DNA of 64,000 nucleotides. Origin: Panorpa germanica (lineage: Eukaryota > Arthropoda > Insecta > Mecoptera > Panorpidae). Each line of letters begins with the position of its first letter. Position 1 is the first letter of the stretch. This document shows positions 11,876 to 24,674 of the stretch, in pieces. Position numbers and translations under genes: made by a program. The stretch covers positions 682,001 to 746,000 of the forward strand of contig OY783209.1 of the NCBI GenBank assembly GCA_963678705.1. Direction: 5' to 3'. The notes below the pieces were generated by a model that worked only from the letters and a program-made list of their open reading frames with translations, was not told the DNA's origin and made no database searches.

Positions 11876-14764
11876 GCTGTAATGAATGTCAAATGTTAAA
11901 GCGATATCGTTTATAAACGTCACGATTTGTTCATTGAAATCATTATAAAATCATGGTCGTGTTTTTCCACTGACAATCAGATTTAATTACTATGAATTAA
12001 TTTATTGAAGACGCAGAGAGCTTGGTGGACCCGGGGGTTGCTCTGGGGTCTGCGGGGATGGGTAATAAGTACGGGACATTGTCTATTCAACTCCTAGGTG
12101 AATAGATCAACTATATTTATAGTTATATGGTGTTGATTAGGATAAACAAGATATATTGCTAATTGGTCTGTTTCTTTTGTCATTCTGCACCTACGTCACA
12201 ATCAGAGGCGGTTGTACCTTAAGTGCACTACCAAATATTTATAACTTGAAAGAGAATATCATATAATGCCCCAATGACATACTGACTTTATACTTAATCA
12301 ACTTAATCTTTATGCTGAATAATTTAAAACTTAATTTCGCTCTTCACAGCACATGTAGCTGCTCAATATAAGACTCAATATAATATAAGACAGAAGATAC
12401 TCAGTGCAAACTATATGAGGAATCTGGTGTTAACCGTGCACCGCACGAGACTGAAGATTACCGGGGTTTGCTGAAATAAAATGACATGACCATTGACCTT
12501 TTCGCCGCGGATAAAAGTATCGGATTGATTTAATATATCACAAAAAAAAATTAATAATAAGAAAATGTCGTTTTGTTGCATCTTTCATCAGTCATAATTC
12601 TGTATAGTAAAGTGCTCTACCAATTCTCGTAGCCAGCAGTCGCCAATCCTGGTCTCAAGCAAATCCTGCAACAATTTTATCATTAATCCTTTTTGGATTT
12701 GTAAAACAATGAGAAGACTAGAAGATAAAACATTGCTAAACACAGTTACGTATATTTAAGGTTTATCTATCATAGTAAAAGTTACCTGTTACGTAAACGA
12801 TCTTACCAAATGATTTTAGATATCGAATTGATGACATGTGACGTCACAAGACTGTTCCCCATTATGCTTTTGCCATTTCTTCTCAGACTGTGGTCGTAGT
12901 TAATGGATTACCCGTAAGCAGTGCCGTACCAAGAATGATTAGGGCTAACCAAAATTATCTTAATTATCAAAAGTAATCTTTTATTAGATTCTACGTCAAC
13001 CTTCCCAACCATCTGCAACTAAATAAAATGTTATATGTACTAATTCATTCTAATTTAATTTATTCTAATGCTTATGCTCTAATAATAACATTTCTACTTT
13101 TTGAAATTATTTCCAATTAATTAACGAATAACATCTCTGCATATCTCATCATAATTAAAAGAAATCCGTTATTTATAACTATAAAATTAAAACGATTGTA
13201 AAGTCTTTTTGAAATGAATACAAAACGAGACCCAGAGTCATTGAATACTGTGAAAATATATTAGTCCAGGCACAGAGAGTAAATGCGGCAAAAAATAAAG
13301 TTCCGTCATTTTTTGTCTAATAAATTTAAAGTTTTATATATTTACAAGTAAACTATATATATTTTATCAAAAAAATATTTAAATACAAGTTGTAGATTGT
13401 TAAAAATCCTTTTAAATGATATAAGATATGTGTGTATAGTGTACTGAGTTTAAGAGATATGGGCAAATTTGAGAGCGCATGCATTCTTTGAAGAAAATCA
13501 ACCACTGTTTTGAACCAGTGAAGAGCTCTACTTTACAGCGGCGCCCTTCAATATCTATGAGACATACAAAAAAATGTTGTATGCACAAATTGTAGGAAAT
13601 TAAGTCCTGTATCAGATTGATGACAACTATTTTTAGCGTAGGACCCACCGATAAGGAGGGAGATATTGCTAAAAACCATTATTTTTTCAAGATGGATTCC
13701 CAAATGAAGATCAAAATTGAATCTGCGCACCCAAACTCTTCTAAAAAGTTTATTTTCCACATTTTCCATTAGCTTGCCACATTATGTAGTTCAGAAACAT
13801 ATTTCTAGATAGTTGCGCCTAGACTATAAATGAGTAATTCGCCAGAACGTTATTTTAATTCTTCATTCGTGGGAACTAAGTTTCAAGTCCCGGCAAGTGA
13901 AGTGAGTCAACAGCAAAGTCGGAACGTCTGTTAGAAATAGAAATAGATACGTTAGATGAGAAGAGGCCATAGCATCATCCGCTGCTTCATTAGAATGGTC
14001 AAAATGAAGACTTTTAATAATAAGATAATATCCGCACTGCTCGCATTAAACGCTTTAGATTTATCGTATCAAACATAGATACGACACCACAAAAACTGTC
14101 ATTATAACAGGAGGTCATCGATGATAGGACTCAGTATCGGAAATTCGCAGAGAAGTTGAATAAAAGAAATAAATCTGCGAAGATCTAGTCAATATCTAAT
14201 AGTAAATGACAAAACTATATCTTTTCTTGCTTCCAGCCATCCCGTTGATGCTGGACCGTTCAGCATCTTCCAAGTTAACACGATTATGTATGTCTATGAA
14301 TGACTGTAACAACTCTTAAATGATTTGCAAGCTGAATTAATCCTATAACAATTTTATTACCCAGCATTTTAAAAATTTTCTTACACTGAATTTTATATTT
14401 ATGCCTTTGACAGGAATGCTTTACGACGTTCTTTAAAATATACGTTTATTGGTGAAATTACATATTTCCCACGATCCAAGTCAGAAACATCTATGAAGCA
14501 TCGTTCTTTGATTGTGTTGGAATTTGCTTTGATTTTTATTTGCTGTGGGTCAGATTTTATTCTTAGTTATGAACCTGTACTTCTATAGAAAATGGTACTT
14601 CTACCTATAAAAGAAAGTTGTCTATAAAAAGTTAAATTGTTTGTCGTGATTCTTAGAAATGGAGCTGCACTTTTGCACTGCATAATTACATTTCTAGTTG
14701 TACTATCATTTTTAATACGTACTTTTGTTTTATGCAAACGAATTTAAATTATAACATATTTCTT
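11876..14764. other. No gene seen
   Basis: Nearly 2.9 kb of AT-rich sequence. The open frames on the minus strand at 13412-13769 overlap each other and show no domain or conserved-looking composition. Confidence 0.4.
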
Positions 14765-15245
14765 TTTTTTTTTATTAATACTTCACGGGTTTCTTAGGAC
14801 CACGGTCCTTTTTTCGCCCTTCTTACTTTATTTTATTTACATTTCATTATTATTATTACTAGCTAAACTTTTAACCCCGCTTTATGCCATAACCTGTCTA
14901 TGACTAGGCACCTCGGATATCTTAGTAGTTCCTCCATACTCGTAGGCAACTCCACTTCATTTTTCACCAAAACTCTGTACAAATTATTTCTGCAGGACTC
15001 CGTTTCTGTACATTGGAAGATCAAATGTTCTGGATCTGCTACCCCTTCTCCACAAACGCACATATCTTCTTATAACAAGTACTTTCTTTTCAGATGTGCC
15101 AATGCCCCTGTATGGTCTACCCTCAGTCTCGAGATAAGTGATAACACTCTTCTCGGACCTTGGGCTTTTCACCACCAACGACGTCCGCACACCGAAGACT
15201 GTAAACTGAAAAATTTCGGTCCCCACGTTAAACATTGCAAGTCAG
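14765..15245 (-). mobile_element. LINE 3' fragment (Jockey/R1-like ORF2 C-terminus)
   Basis: Minus-strand reading gives RVLSLISRLRVDHTGALAHL, then after an in-frame stop a piece with CVCGEG...DPEHLIFQC and DRLWHKAGLKV. This is the C-terminal tail of non-LTR retrotransposon ORF2, with a C-x-C-x8-H-x4-C knuckle. The upstream RT and RNase H domains are absent, as is usual for a 5'-truncated insertion. The stop codon between the two pieces shows decay. The downstream non-coding part (14765-14860) resembles 22340-22400, so both belong to one family. Confidence 0.75.
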
Positions 15246-15295
15246 AATTAACACAAAATGACACCCGTTACAGTGGAGCTATATCAAAGAATATG

Positions 15296-15298
<3 letters not shown>

Positions 15299-15348
<50 letters not shown>
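15299..15348. repeat. (AT)n microsatellite
   Basis: About 24 AT units. Frames read through it as alternating Ile-Tyr are artefacts. Confidence 0.95.
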
Positions 15349-15904
15349 GAGTAAATAACTGCATGTTAATAGAGATATTTAACGCTTATTGTGTGCACAT
15401 TATTTGTAATGATTACATCTGCAAAGTAATTAAACAAATACTCGAATGTATAACATTACACAACGCTTCTCTAAAATACTGTTTATGTGAATTGAGTGCT
15501 CGTGCTTATAAGCCCATGAGCGTCCTCTTCCTCATCCTCATCCTTATCCTCATCCTCGTTGGCATTTAACATTTATTATTATTACTTCAACACACGAATC
15601 ATTCCCAGAATCTGGAATTTTATGCACCTGACTACGTAGTACGGTATGCGCTATTCGACAGAAGATGGCAGCACTGTATGCTTCAATTCGGAGGCATATG
15701 TGTAACTATCAGTATGCAAAGTAGTGTTGCTGCATCATAATGCAGTCTGTTACTTACGACAACGACTTCTTGGGAGTTTTTTTCACTTTAGTACTACTTA
15801 TCATGATATAAATCACCGACTCATCGTCTTTCTTACAGATTTGTTACCCCAGTAAACTATTTAAACTTCATTCGAAATCATACTTATTGATGTCTAATAA
15901 TTAG
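15349..15904. other. No gene seen; (CTCATC)n microsatellite
   Basis: A CCTCATCCTCATCC run lies at about 15525-15562; nothing else assigned. Confidence 0.5.
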
Positions 15905-16475
15905 CTTGTCGCCTATGTCTTAATTTCTATAAAACTGTAAATATATTGATACAGTTGGTTACTAGAACCTCAAATGTCCAATTATTCTTTAAGAACTTCT
16001 TATATTTCAGGAGATATTAACAATTAAAAAAGTCATTTTATCTCTTTAATTATTTAGAACGTTTTACACATTCCAACTGTATGTGACATCGCAGCCGCTA
16101 GTTGCTATCTCTCTTATACAACAGAGCATAAATGGGATAGCATATTATTGATAGAACTGTGGTAAGTTTACAGGTTACCAACCTCTCTGTTATATGTATT
16201 TGTATATCAAAATATCAAATATTATTTGCAGCTATTTCAAGGAACAATAAAATTTCAATATTATGTCTGCCATAACATGGTTAAATTAAATAAAAACTGA
16301 TTATTCTTTGACTTGACTTGTTTATTTCGACAGTTACAAACATTACCACATCACTGACCTACTCAACAAATAACTGACGTATAAAATGCATTTCACGTCA
16401 TTCAAATAGCCGATCATCTCTAGCGCTAAAACTACAATTAAAATTTTTTCGGTCAACATTTAGATATTTAATAAA
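15905..16475 (+). mobile_element. Interspersed repeat family A, copy 2
   Basis: Inverse orientation to 1815-2165. It begins with TATGTCTTAATTTCTATAAA, continues through GGTTACTAGAACCTCAAATG and the TTGCTATCTCT hairpin, and ends with AATAACTGACGTA, TAGCGCTAAAACTACAATT and TCGGTCAACATTT. It is longer than copy 1 because of extra sequence in the middle. A further partial copy lies at 58120-58215. Confidence 0.65.
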
Positions 16476-18330
16476 ATAGACACGCCAATACACATTTATT
16501 AACATCAAAAAATAAACAATAGGTTACAACACAAACATTCGCTGGCTCTTTGTCTATACTTCTAAAAACAGCTATCTACTGAGCACCGATTCCAGTCGCA
16601 GTTCCGATGTTAATTGATGTAAGCATTCTTGGAAGGCTTTGTTCGCATTCGCAGGTTGTGACTTATGTGAACATTCGTTACGCGTTTGCTTTACTACAAA
16701 TATGCAATACAACAATTAATTAACATTTATGTTTAATTATTACTAAATACGTTGATTATTACTGGAGTAGTTTCACAATATAATAATACTGTCAAATGTC
16801 TCTTTGGTTAAAGAGAATTACCATAATTATATTATTCTATTTGCATTTTGATATATACCTGTATTATTTCGTAATGTATTAGTAAGATATGTAGGATACA
16901 CTCTTAAAAAATCTTTATACATTTTAGAACATTTCTGAAGCATATTCAGATCCCAGAATATTAATTTTCATTTCATATACAGTGCATTTTAATAGAATTG
17001 TTTAACAAATTTTAATACGTATTTGTCTAATAATTTTGTATTAAAATACAGTGTAGTTAAGGAGAAGATGGGCTAAGGAGAAGAGACAGGGTGACTAATG
17101 TGACTACTTACAACAACAGGAAAGAATGAGAACAAGTAAGAAGAGCAATTACAACAAGAGATATAAAAGGATTTGGGAGTGAGAAATTCCACAATACTTA
17201 AGAGAAAAAGACACAAAAAACATGAGAAGGGTTGCCAGATTTGAGTGTTTTTAATGGTGTAGCTGTTGGACGCGATACTAAATTGTCAATCGACAATTGC
17301 AATCAGATTCCATGTAATGTGTTTCACTGGTGTTTTTGTAATTCTTCTTTTTCTTAGTTTGCTGCTGGTTGTCTCAAGCTGCCGCTTTCATCATTTCATC
17401 ATCGCTCTTTGACCTTTCACGTATTTCTCTATATGTTATGTCCATGGTGTCTACTGTCTTCTGTTTCGATATTACCTCATATGGTCTTTATAAGCGATTT
17501 CTTTGATGTGGGTTTTATACCTTTAAGAAAACCGATTAAGATTGTAGATTACATTTGCACTGTTATTACATTTTCCTTATTTGTTTCTGTAGTGGAAGTC
17601 TAGGAGTTCAGAGTATGATCAAACAAGTGTATAACCTTCTTTAAAATCAAGAAAATCAAAGATGTTGAACTTTTTAGTTTTGGGAAAACTACAATGTTTT
17701 CCGTCTATAATAGAGAGAAGAGTATTACCTTCTGAGGTGGGAGGAAACCTAAAGAAGACGGGTGTTAAAATGGCAAAGGAAGAAACTTGGGAAAGGAAGG
17801 AATACGAGGTGGGACAAGGAAAGGAGAGGATATTATAAAGGATGGCGATACAGATGATTGCATGGATAATGAAGGAGAGACGAGAACTGTGTAGGATTAT
17901 AAGTGAAAGGGCTACAGACGTATAGAAAGAATAGATTAAGAGAATTAAGGATTAGAAGTAGACGACACGACAGGCCAGAGTTATATTTTCTGAGTTTTGG
18001 TTACAATCAGATTTAAATGGATATGTGCAACTATAATCAAGAAATAAAGTGGAAGAATTATGGCGGAGGTAAGAAGGAGGAGAACAGTGTACGAGGAATA
18101 TGATAATTTAAGAATTATTATCTAGAAAGAATTTAAAATGTTTAAGCAATGATAAACATGCGGTTGTAAGACGCAAAGGAGTGTGCAATACATGTAACAC
18201 TTTCTTTAAAATCATAAAACCATGTCATATGCATAAAATAATATCTTTTTGTGTTTCAGTAACTACGAGGAAACATTTGAACATCTCTGGAGCGACAGCA
18301 TCGCTACTCTTTCATTACAACGCTATGCGA
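16476..18330. other. No gene recognised; purine-rich stretch
   Basis: The stretch at 17055-17230 and 17700-18110 is strongly purine-rich on the plus strand, like the tails of the LINE lineage at 57.1 and 59.6 kb. I cannot read a diagnostic peptide in it, so it is only a possible old LINE remnant. Confidence 0.35.
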
Positions 18331-20073
18331 CGCGACGTTATATCCAACAAACGAGGAACGTGAACTGTATAAACGAATCGAGAATATCAGGGATTCGAAT
18401 CCGTGACCACACGGTGCACGGATTACTATTTCACGCATGGGTAGCGTCTAAGGTCTGCCAGGGTCCTGTAATCCGGTCTCTGGTTGCAAACATTTTGTTT
18501 TATATTCATACGAGTGTGTTACTTTAATTTTAACCGTGTATTCCTTTGGTTAAAAGTCGCTGATTTTCGGTTGCAGTGTGAGAACTACGTAACGCTCGTA
18601 TTCAGGCAGCTGTGTCGCTTGAAGTGTGCGAGAGTTCATTACATTTACAGGGTTCCGATAGGTAAAGCGTAGTGTGTGACTGGCCTTATGCGATATACAT
18701 TACAGAAGTAATGCGTATATACTATTATTGTATCTTCTAATTGGCAAAATTTGAAAGAAAACCATCAGCCAACAAAATCATTTCAACCGCTTATTAAACA
18801 AAACTTATATTGCAGTATCTTTTTGTATCATTACCATTTGACATTTTGCTATATTTTTAATGAGTCTACATAAAAACTATTATCTACAAACATAAGTTTC
18901 AAGGACTTGAATGTTTTTTCTGACAACTCTAATTGCAACTACGTAATATTTCAATTATATTTAATGATGTCAATTTTGAACCCCACCCCCAGCTTCACCG
19001 TTGGCGTTGTGCTGCAAGCTTTCCTTTGTTTTTCTTCTGTTCTATTTATAACTGTTATTAGATACCCTTCGATTATTTGTCGTTTTACGTCATATCTGGA
19101 ATCTGCGTCATTCTCAATGTTACATCATTGAGTCGTAATATGTATTTCAAGAATTATTTCCAAATTTCATTCCAATAATGATATACCGTAATGATTTCAA
19201 AGAATTTATCTTTATGTATAAAAATTCAACCTGCATATGTTTGTGCTCGCAAAACTCGAAAATTTGTCGGTCGAGTGATTTTAAATTTTGGCACAGTGTG
19301 TACCTTTTTTTTCGTCGGGTTTTGAGCGACTGTGTTTCTAGGTGTACGGCAATTACGTTGCATGCTTTTGATCATGAGCATGCATCATGAGCAAAGATGT
19401 GCACAAATACTTTTCAAAAGTATTTAAATACATACATACAAATAACTCACAATACGACACAATAAAATCTCCTATTATGCTATTGTTCAAAATTCTAAAT
19501 AGTCACGAAACACGACTCGACAAGATTCGTTTTTCGTTTTCGTCTTCAATCAGTGTACAGACGGCCTAAATCTAGATACAAAATTTTACAACACGTATAA
19601 CTGTTGTAATAACTGACTAATGTCTAGGGGCAAGGTCCTCCTGCGGACGCCCATGAAGTTTCACTTATTTCTTTTTGTGGATCACTATCTTCGAGTTATA
19701 TTAATAATGCTATAGATTGCTTTAGAAAGTATTAATTTTCTAAAACATTTCTTTAAATTTAAAAGTTCACATGTAATTGTCGATATGTTCAATCACAAGA
19801 TTATCTATCCGTAGCTGAGGTTTCACGGAGATTCATTCGGCTTAGCTCGGTTCATTTCGGCTTCGAGAGCAATCTAATTTATATCGCTTGCGCTATTTGG
19901 AGCATGATAAATTCACATAGATTTTTGTACCATTTTTTCTTTCAGATCGTAGATCGTTTAGGACATTTATAGTGAAATAGTCCACAATGCATTGCACTAA
20001 CTATGCTCCACAGATCTTCTTGAGCTATCGGACAACTGGGATTACACATTCGAGCAAAACTAACGTTCGCTAA
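18331..20073. other. No gene recognised
   Basis: Several short open frames without domains. A B-box-like GGATTCGAATCCC on the minus strand (plus about 18391-18403) lacks a properly spaced A box, so no SINE or tRNA is called. Confidence 0.4.
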
Positions 20074-20217
20074 ATGTCAAGCTGTAAAGCGGACCATAAG
20101 TCAGGACAAAGTTCTGTGTCAGTTAGGAGGTCGGCGTCGCGGCGGAGTAAGGACGCCGGGACGTCGAGTCGCACGAAGCTAAAACAAAGAACAATGCTTA
20201 ACAATTATCTATTTTAG
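20074..20217 (+). CDS. Unrecognised short basic open frame, 47 residues
   Basis: It begins MSSCKADHKSGQSS and continues with a Ser/Arg/Lys-rich stretch ending TKLKQRTMLNNYLF. It stands out because a small GC-rich island (about 20110-20180) occurs in AT-rich surroundings. I do not recognise the product. It could be the N-terminal piece of a LINE ORF1, a first exon, or chance. No promoter or splice evidence decides between these. Confidence 0.15.
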   Translation: MSSCKADHKSGQSSVSVRRSASRRSKDAGTSSRTKLKQRTMLNNYLF

Positions 20218-20364
20218 ATAGTATACAAGTTCAATAATTTTTATGATGAAAGCAAAAGTGTCATCTTCTTAAAAATAATGATAATATTGATAAACATTAC
20301 ACTCAGGGTATATGCAGACATAGCATTATACTTTACATTGCATTACTTTTTAATTTTTACAAAA

Positions 20365-20780
20365 ATTAGATTTTCTGTATTCCTCGAGATGAAAGAAGGT
20401 AATACTCTTGTTAAAATTGATAAAAACATTGAATTTTTAATTATAACAAATATTAGATTTTCTTCATTCCTCAAGATGAAAGAAGGTAATACTCTTGTTT
20501 AAATTGATAAAAACATTGAATTTTTAATTTAAAAAAAATTAGATTTTCTATATTCTTCGAGATGAAAGAAGGTTATACTCTTGTTAAAATTGATAAAAAC
20601 ATTGAATTTTTAATTATAACAAATATTAGATTTTCTTCATTCCTCAAGATGAAAGAAGGTAATACTCTTGTTTAAATTGATAAAAACATTGAATTTTTAA
20701 TTTAAAAAAAATTAGATTTTCTATATTCTTCGAGATGAAAGAAGGTGACACTCTTGTTAATATTGATCAACATGCTGTAT
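20365..20780. repeat. Tandem array, 86/87-bp monomers in a 173-bp dimeric higher-order unit
   Basis: Monomers start with ATTAGATTTTCT at 20365, 20452, 20538, 20625 and 20711. Odd monomers (A) carry CGAGATGAAAGAAGG and CTTGTTAAAATTG. Even monomers (B) carry TCAAGATGAAAGAAGG and CTTGTTTAAATTG. The two B monomers are identical as far as I can read, while A monomers differ at several bases and the last is truncated and diverged. The order A-B-A-B-A means the dimer, not the monomer, was amplified. Confidence 0.92.
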
Positions 20781-21180
20781 TCTTTTTAAGCATTAAAAGA
20801 ATATTTAAAGTATTCATTTTTGTAGCTCTAGATGATAATAAACAAAGTAGGAGTTTATCGGACTTAGCATCGGAAATAGGTTAACGTCAAATAAATGAAA
20901 TGAAAAAAACTAATGAACTAGTTGTATGATACGCCACTGGTGTTGTGATAATAGTGATTAATTTAAATGAGATTAACCACACATGCTTTCTGCAAATAAA
21001 ATGGCATCTTTAGGACGTGATCGGTCAATACGTTTACTGACACGGCTGCCACATTGCCGTGATCCACCACTGACGGAATCTGCAAGCATTACCATTGCAC
21101 ACTGCACACTGCACTCCACTGTTTATCCAATCTATGTACAAAACAAATATGCAATAATGCTTTTCATGCGTCGATGTTGA
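20781..21180. other. No gene seen
   Basis: Holds the common repeat-end phrase ATACGCCACTGGTG at about 20928 but no delimitable element. Confidence 0.4.
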
Positions 21181-21206
21181 TCGCTGATCGCTGATCGTTG
21201 ATCGTG
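21174..21206. repeat. (TGATCGC)n short tandem repeat
   Basis: Four TGATCGC/TGATCGT-like units in tandem. Confidence 0.8.
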
Positions 21207-21452
21207 GGTAAGAAACTCCCACGATGCCGCGCAGAAAACAAATAATCGAGGAGCTCCTTCAAATGCAACGAGACTGGAGAACAAGCTCAGCACTTCTAGG
21301 AGAGATATCGGTGCGTTATGGCAGATTCACAACGAATTGAATGACAACCTGAACTGTTGCAGATGCAGAAAAAACTAAGACGACTATTTAATTCCCAAAG
21401 ATATTGAAATTAGCTCCAAACACAAGATCAATGAAGATTGGATATATTTTAA
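21207..21452. other. Spacer, nothing assigned
   Basis: No domain found in any frame I read. Confidence 0.35.
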
Positions 21453-21552
21453 TGTACGATCCATAAATTACGTCACAAATTTCTTGGGTTTTTAACCCTC
21501 CGTTCCACAGCCCCATTGTCACACATTATGGCAACCCCCCACCCCCCTTTAA
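21453..21552. mobile_element. Partial DNA-element end (ATCCATAAATTACGTCAC type)
   Basis: CGATCCATAAATTACGTCAC resembles the left end of the short element at 32975-33114 (CCATCCATTAATTACGTAAC). The right end was not found here. Confidence 0.4.
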
Positions 21553-22325
21553 TTAAGTTGTGAACTAATTAAATTTATAAACAAAATATATGCTGATAAC
21601 ATGCTTTTGGCTGTTTATTATTATTAAATATCTTATCTTATTATTAAATATTGAAAGTTCTTTACAAAATTGTTCTATTTGTGAATGAACCTTTATAATT
21701 TGTGTGGCTTGGCTCCAATAGTTCCAGTAAACAGATGCCAGCCTCTACTTACTTACTGTATATTCAGGAAAACATTTTTATTGAGAAAACTGCATTTCTA
21801 ACAATTCACGATAAAGTAAAAGTATAGGTACATGAACAAGCAGATGCACCAATACAGGCAAACTTACAAAACACACAGTTTGAGAATATAATACCATCAA
21901 AAAATTAGGTTGAATAAATCAGCTACAATCAATGCAAGAAGTCGACTGACTCGTAACTTCAGAAGGTGGAGGACTAGAAGGTAGTTTACACTTTGAATTT
22001 GGGGTTGTTTGCTTTTTTGTGATGTTTTATACAGGAGCGGATTTAAGAATAGGCCCCATATAAAGGAAATATATGATTCTATCTTCTATATTGGTTCGTT
22101 AACGTTCACAGGTACGACTGCTCGCATCTGAGGGGAGTCAGGGGAGGGGGGAGGCTGTGACAACAACTGAAATCGGTAGGCACTACCAAGTCGTGTAATG
22201 TGAACAGACTGGATCTGTGAATACTTAACACGAAGCGACTAATAGTTGATAAAGATAATTAGTTATTTTATTGATAGAACAGATTTGCAAAAGCACGTTG
22301 TTTCTTATTTCATGTAATCACAAGT
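21553..22325. other. No gene seen
   Basis: Unassigned AT-rich DNA with a G-rich strip at about 22125-22155. Confidence 0.4.
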
Positions 22326-22665
22326 TTCGTTCATTCTTTTTTTATTTATTATATATATTATATCTCAGGCTTCCTAGGCACGTAGCCTTTTATCGCCCCT
22401 AATAATGTTCTGCTTTTTCTTATACTTTATATCCAGACAAGAATGATCTATTCATGGCTAGTGCTGTTATAAATTTCGGTTTCTCAATCAAAAAGACGGT
22501 GTTAACAGGAAGCGTCTACGAAGTCTGTAGCACCTCCCTTTGGAATCCATTTTTTGCCATTGCTGTATTTGTACATTGCAACAGCCTCTTCTTCACCACA
22601 TTCGCATTTAGGGTAAAGTATCGTTTGTACGTTTAGTACATCTTCTATCGTTTACGCTGGTTATC
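22326..22665 (-). mobile_element. Degraded LINE 3' fragment, same family as 14.8 kb
   Basis: The non-coding part (CTTCCTAGGCACGTAGCCTT then TTATCGCCC) matches the arrangement at 14785-14820. Minus-strand frames beyond it give CECGEEEA and then, in another frame, FLIEKPKFITALAMN, which parallels the ELLRYPRCLVIDRLWH tail of the 14.8-kb copy. The frame changes within about 200 bp, so this copy is an old relic. Confidence 0.5.
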
Positions 22666-23639
22666 TCAAATTTCTCAAAAAATTATCACTTACACCCCTT
22701 TGCTTCTAGACGCCTCATATGTGACATAGGGTTAGGGTACCACAAATTAACTGTTAGCCATTCCTTAGTCCGCCACTGGTGCTAAGTAAGGGATCTTACA
22801 GAATGATGAGACTGTTATTCTCAACTCTTTTAAAAACTGCTATCAGGACTATGTGAACTACTTTGGAAAGTTTTTTTTATAATTTATACACCTTAAAAGA
22901 TTAATAGTTATAGCTCTAGGATCGTAATAAGGTCGTAAGGTCATTCACGGTTGCCTCCAGGTTGTAGAAGTGAATTATCTTGACAGGCGTTTTAAGTTAG
23001 ACGTAAACTTTATGATGGAGGTAATAGATTATTTGTTTTTCATTTCTTTAAGTTGAAAATTTTTACCAATATACGAGTGTTTTAGAAACACTAACTTCTT
23101 TCCATGTAAATTCATTTCTAAACAAAAAACACGTGTGTGAGAATTTTGTTCAGTCTAAAAGAATTTGTATAAATGCATTTAAATTTTGATCTGTTAAAAA
23201 TCAGTTTGTGACTTGATTTTTTCGCTGAACTCCTCGATGCCTTACCTAGATACCTAGGTGTTCTCGTCGTTCTCGACATTCACGGGGTTCAGGGGTTCTG
23301 GGGCTCTGCTGCACGCAGAAGAGTCGTGCATGAAGATTCGTGTTTAAAAAATGTGCATAAAAAAATCACCATATAAAGTTGAAGCAGTTGGGTATGACTA
23401 CGGGTAGGAGAATAGGGAAGGGAGGTTGTGAGGAGGGTGTTGGTATGAGTAGAAGTATATTGCCATCTTTATGTTTTACGTTGAACGATGTTTTCTACCT
23501 AGAGCTACACAGCTAGAGCATGGTATAGTCCATGGATCGTAGATGCAGGATTTAGAAACGTGAAATGCACCTAGCTTCATGCAGATGCATCCTGGATGTT
23601 AGATTTGCCCGACTTTAGATACGCTATAATTCTGTAAGG
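22666..23639. other. No gene seen
   Basis: Unassigned sequence. A repeat-end phrase (CCGCCACTGGTG) occurs near 22770. Confidence 0.4.
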
Positions 23640-23935
23640 TGTTTTAAAATAGATTTTATTTCATACTGATTAACTGAAGTTCAGGCTGTTTTCGGTCTTT
23701 TGACCCGCGCCAAACGATTTTTCTACCCCCACCACACACTTGATCCATATGTCATGCACTGCTACACGAATCGTCCAACAAAGGAAGGTGTTATACTTGA
23801 ACGTTTCTTTATTTACTTGAAAGTTTTTGTTAAACAGTCTCAGTGTCAATAATATCAACAAATTAATAAAATAAATAAATCATTCGTTCCACCGTGTAAC
23901 AGGAAACTTGCCATGTCAATCTTCCAATATTCAAC
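23640..23935 (-). repeat. Interspersed repeat family F, copy 2
   Basis: Left part shares GTCTTTTGACCCGCG and GATTTTTCTACC with the inverted copy at 32690-32900. Right part is nearly identical to 11486-11610. It ends with CATGTCAATCTTCCAATATT. Confidence 0.75.
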
Positions 23936-24600
23936 AGTTGTTTCGCACTTACACCAAAAATATCGTTTCAATTTTTTTAGTTTAAATTGTCTATAAGAAT
24001 GGATTCTGAATTTACCATTTGCAAACATGCTGTAGCACCCGAACCCTCAAGCTTTTCTGTTTTCTATGTTATCCATAAAGTGGTAATGTAGAACTATGCC
24101 ACGGTGGAAGAAAGGCATTTGCTACGTTCCTGGTGGTTAACTCCCGTTCCCTCACCATCCCACGGCTTGGCGAAGTTTTATCTCACCCGTGCTATCTATA
24201 AGACTTCGAACAGATAGCAAATTCATCCCATCCCATCCCATCCCGCCCCGTACCGGTCCCGTGGCACAACGTAACGTAGATTACACTCTTCCGTAGAGCA
24301 CTAATACCAGGAATGCCTCTCAACCAGAGCCAGCACTACCACAGCCAATCACTATCACGGAAACGAATTGAAAAACGTTTAAAATTTTCTAATTTAAAGG
24401 TTACGCAAAGGTGAAATGTTCAAATACTGGTACATAACAAATAACACAACCGTGTTCTACGAGAGATGTTTTACAAAAAGATGTAAAACAATTTAATGTG
24501 AACTAGCTATTATCTTAGAATACCTGGTGTGGATTGAAGAAGCACTTATCAAACTCAAACGTCTAGTTTGTTAAGACACGTTTGAGTTTGAAAAGATTAA
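23936..24600. repeat. CATCC microsatellite and a small hairpin in unassigned DNA
   Basis: A (CATCC)n run lies at about 24224-24243. A hairpin with arms around CAAACTCAAACGT and ACGTTTGAGTTTG lies at about 24550-24595. No gene was seen. Confidence 0.65.
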
Positions 24601-24674
24601 AACTAATTTCTTATACAAAACATTTGGCAGATATTGTGTTTCATTACTAACCTCAGATTTTGTACTTTAAGTAT

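Noticed and set aside
14900-15569. Two long plus-strand frames of 103-152 codons
   Set aside because: They are antisense to a LINE fragment and read through an (AT)n microsatellite as alternating Ile-Tyr.
18380-18410. B-box-like GGATTCGAATCCC on the minus strand
   Set aside because: No A box at the right distance and no cloverleaf-like pairing, so no tRNA or SINE was called.
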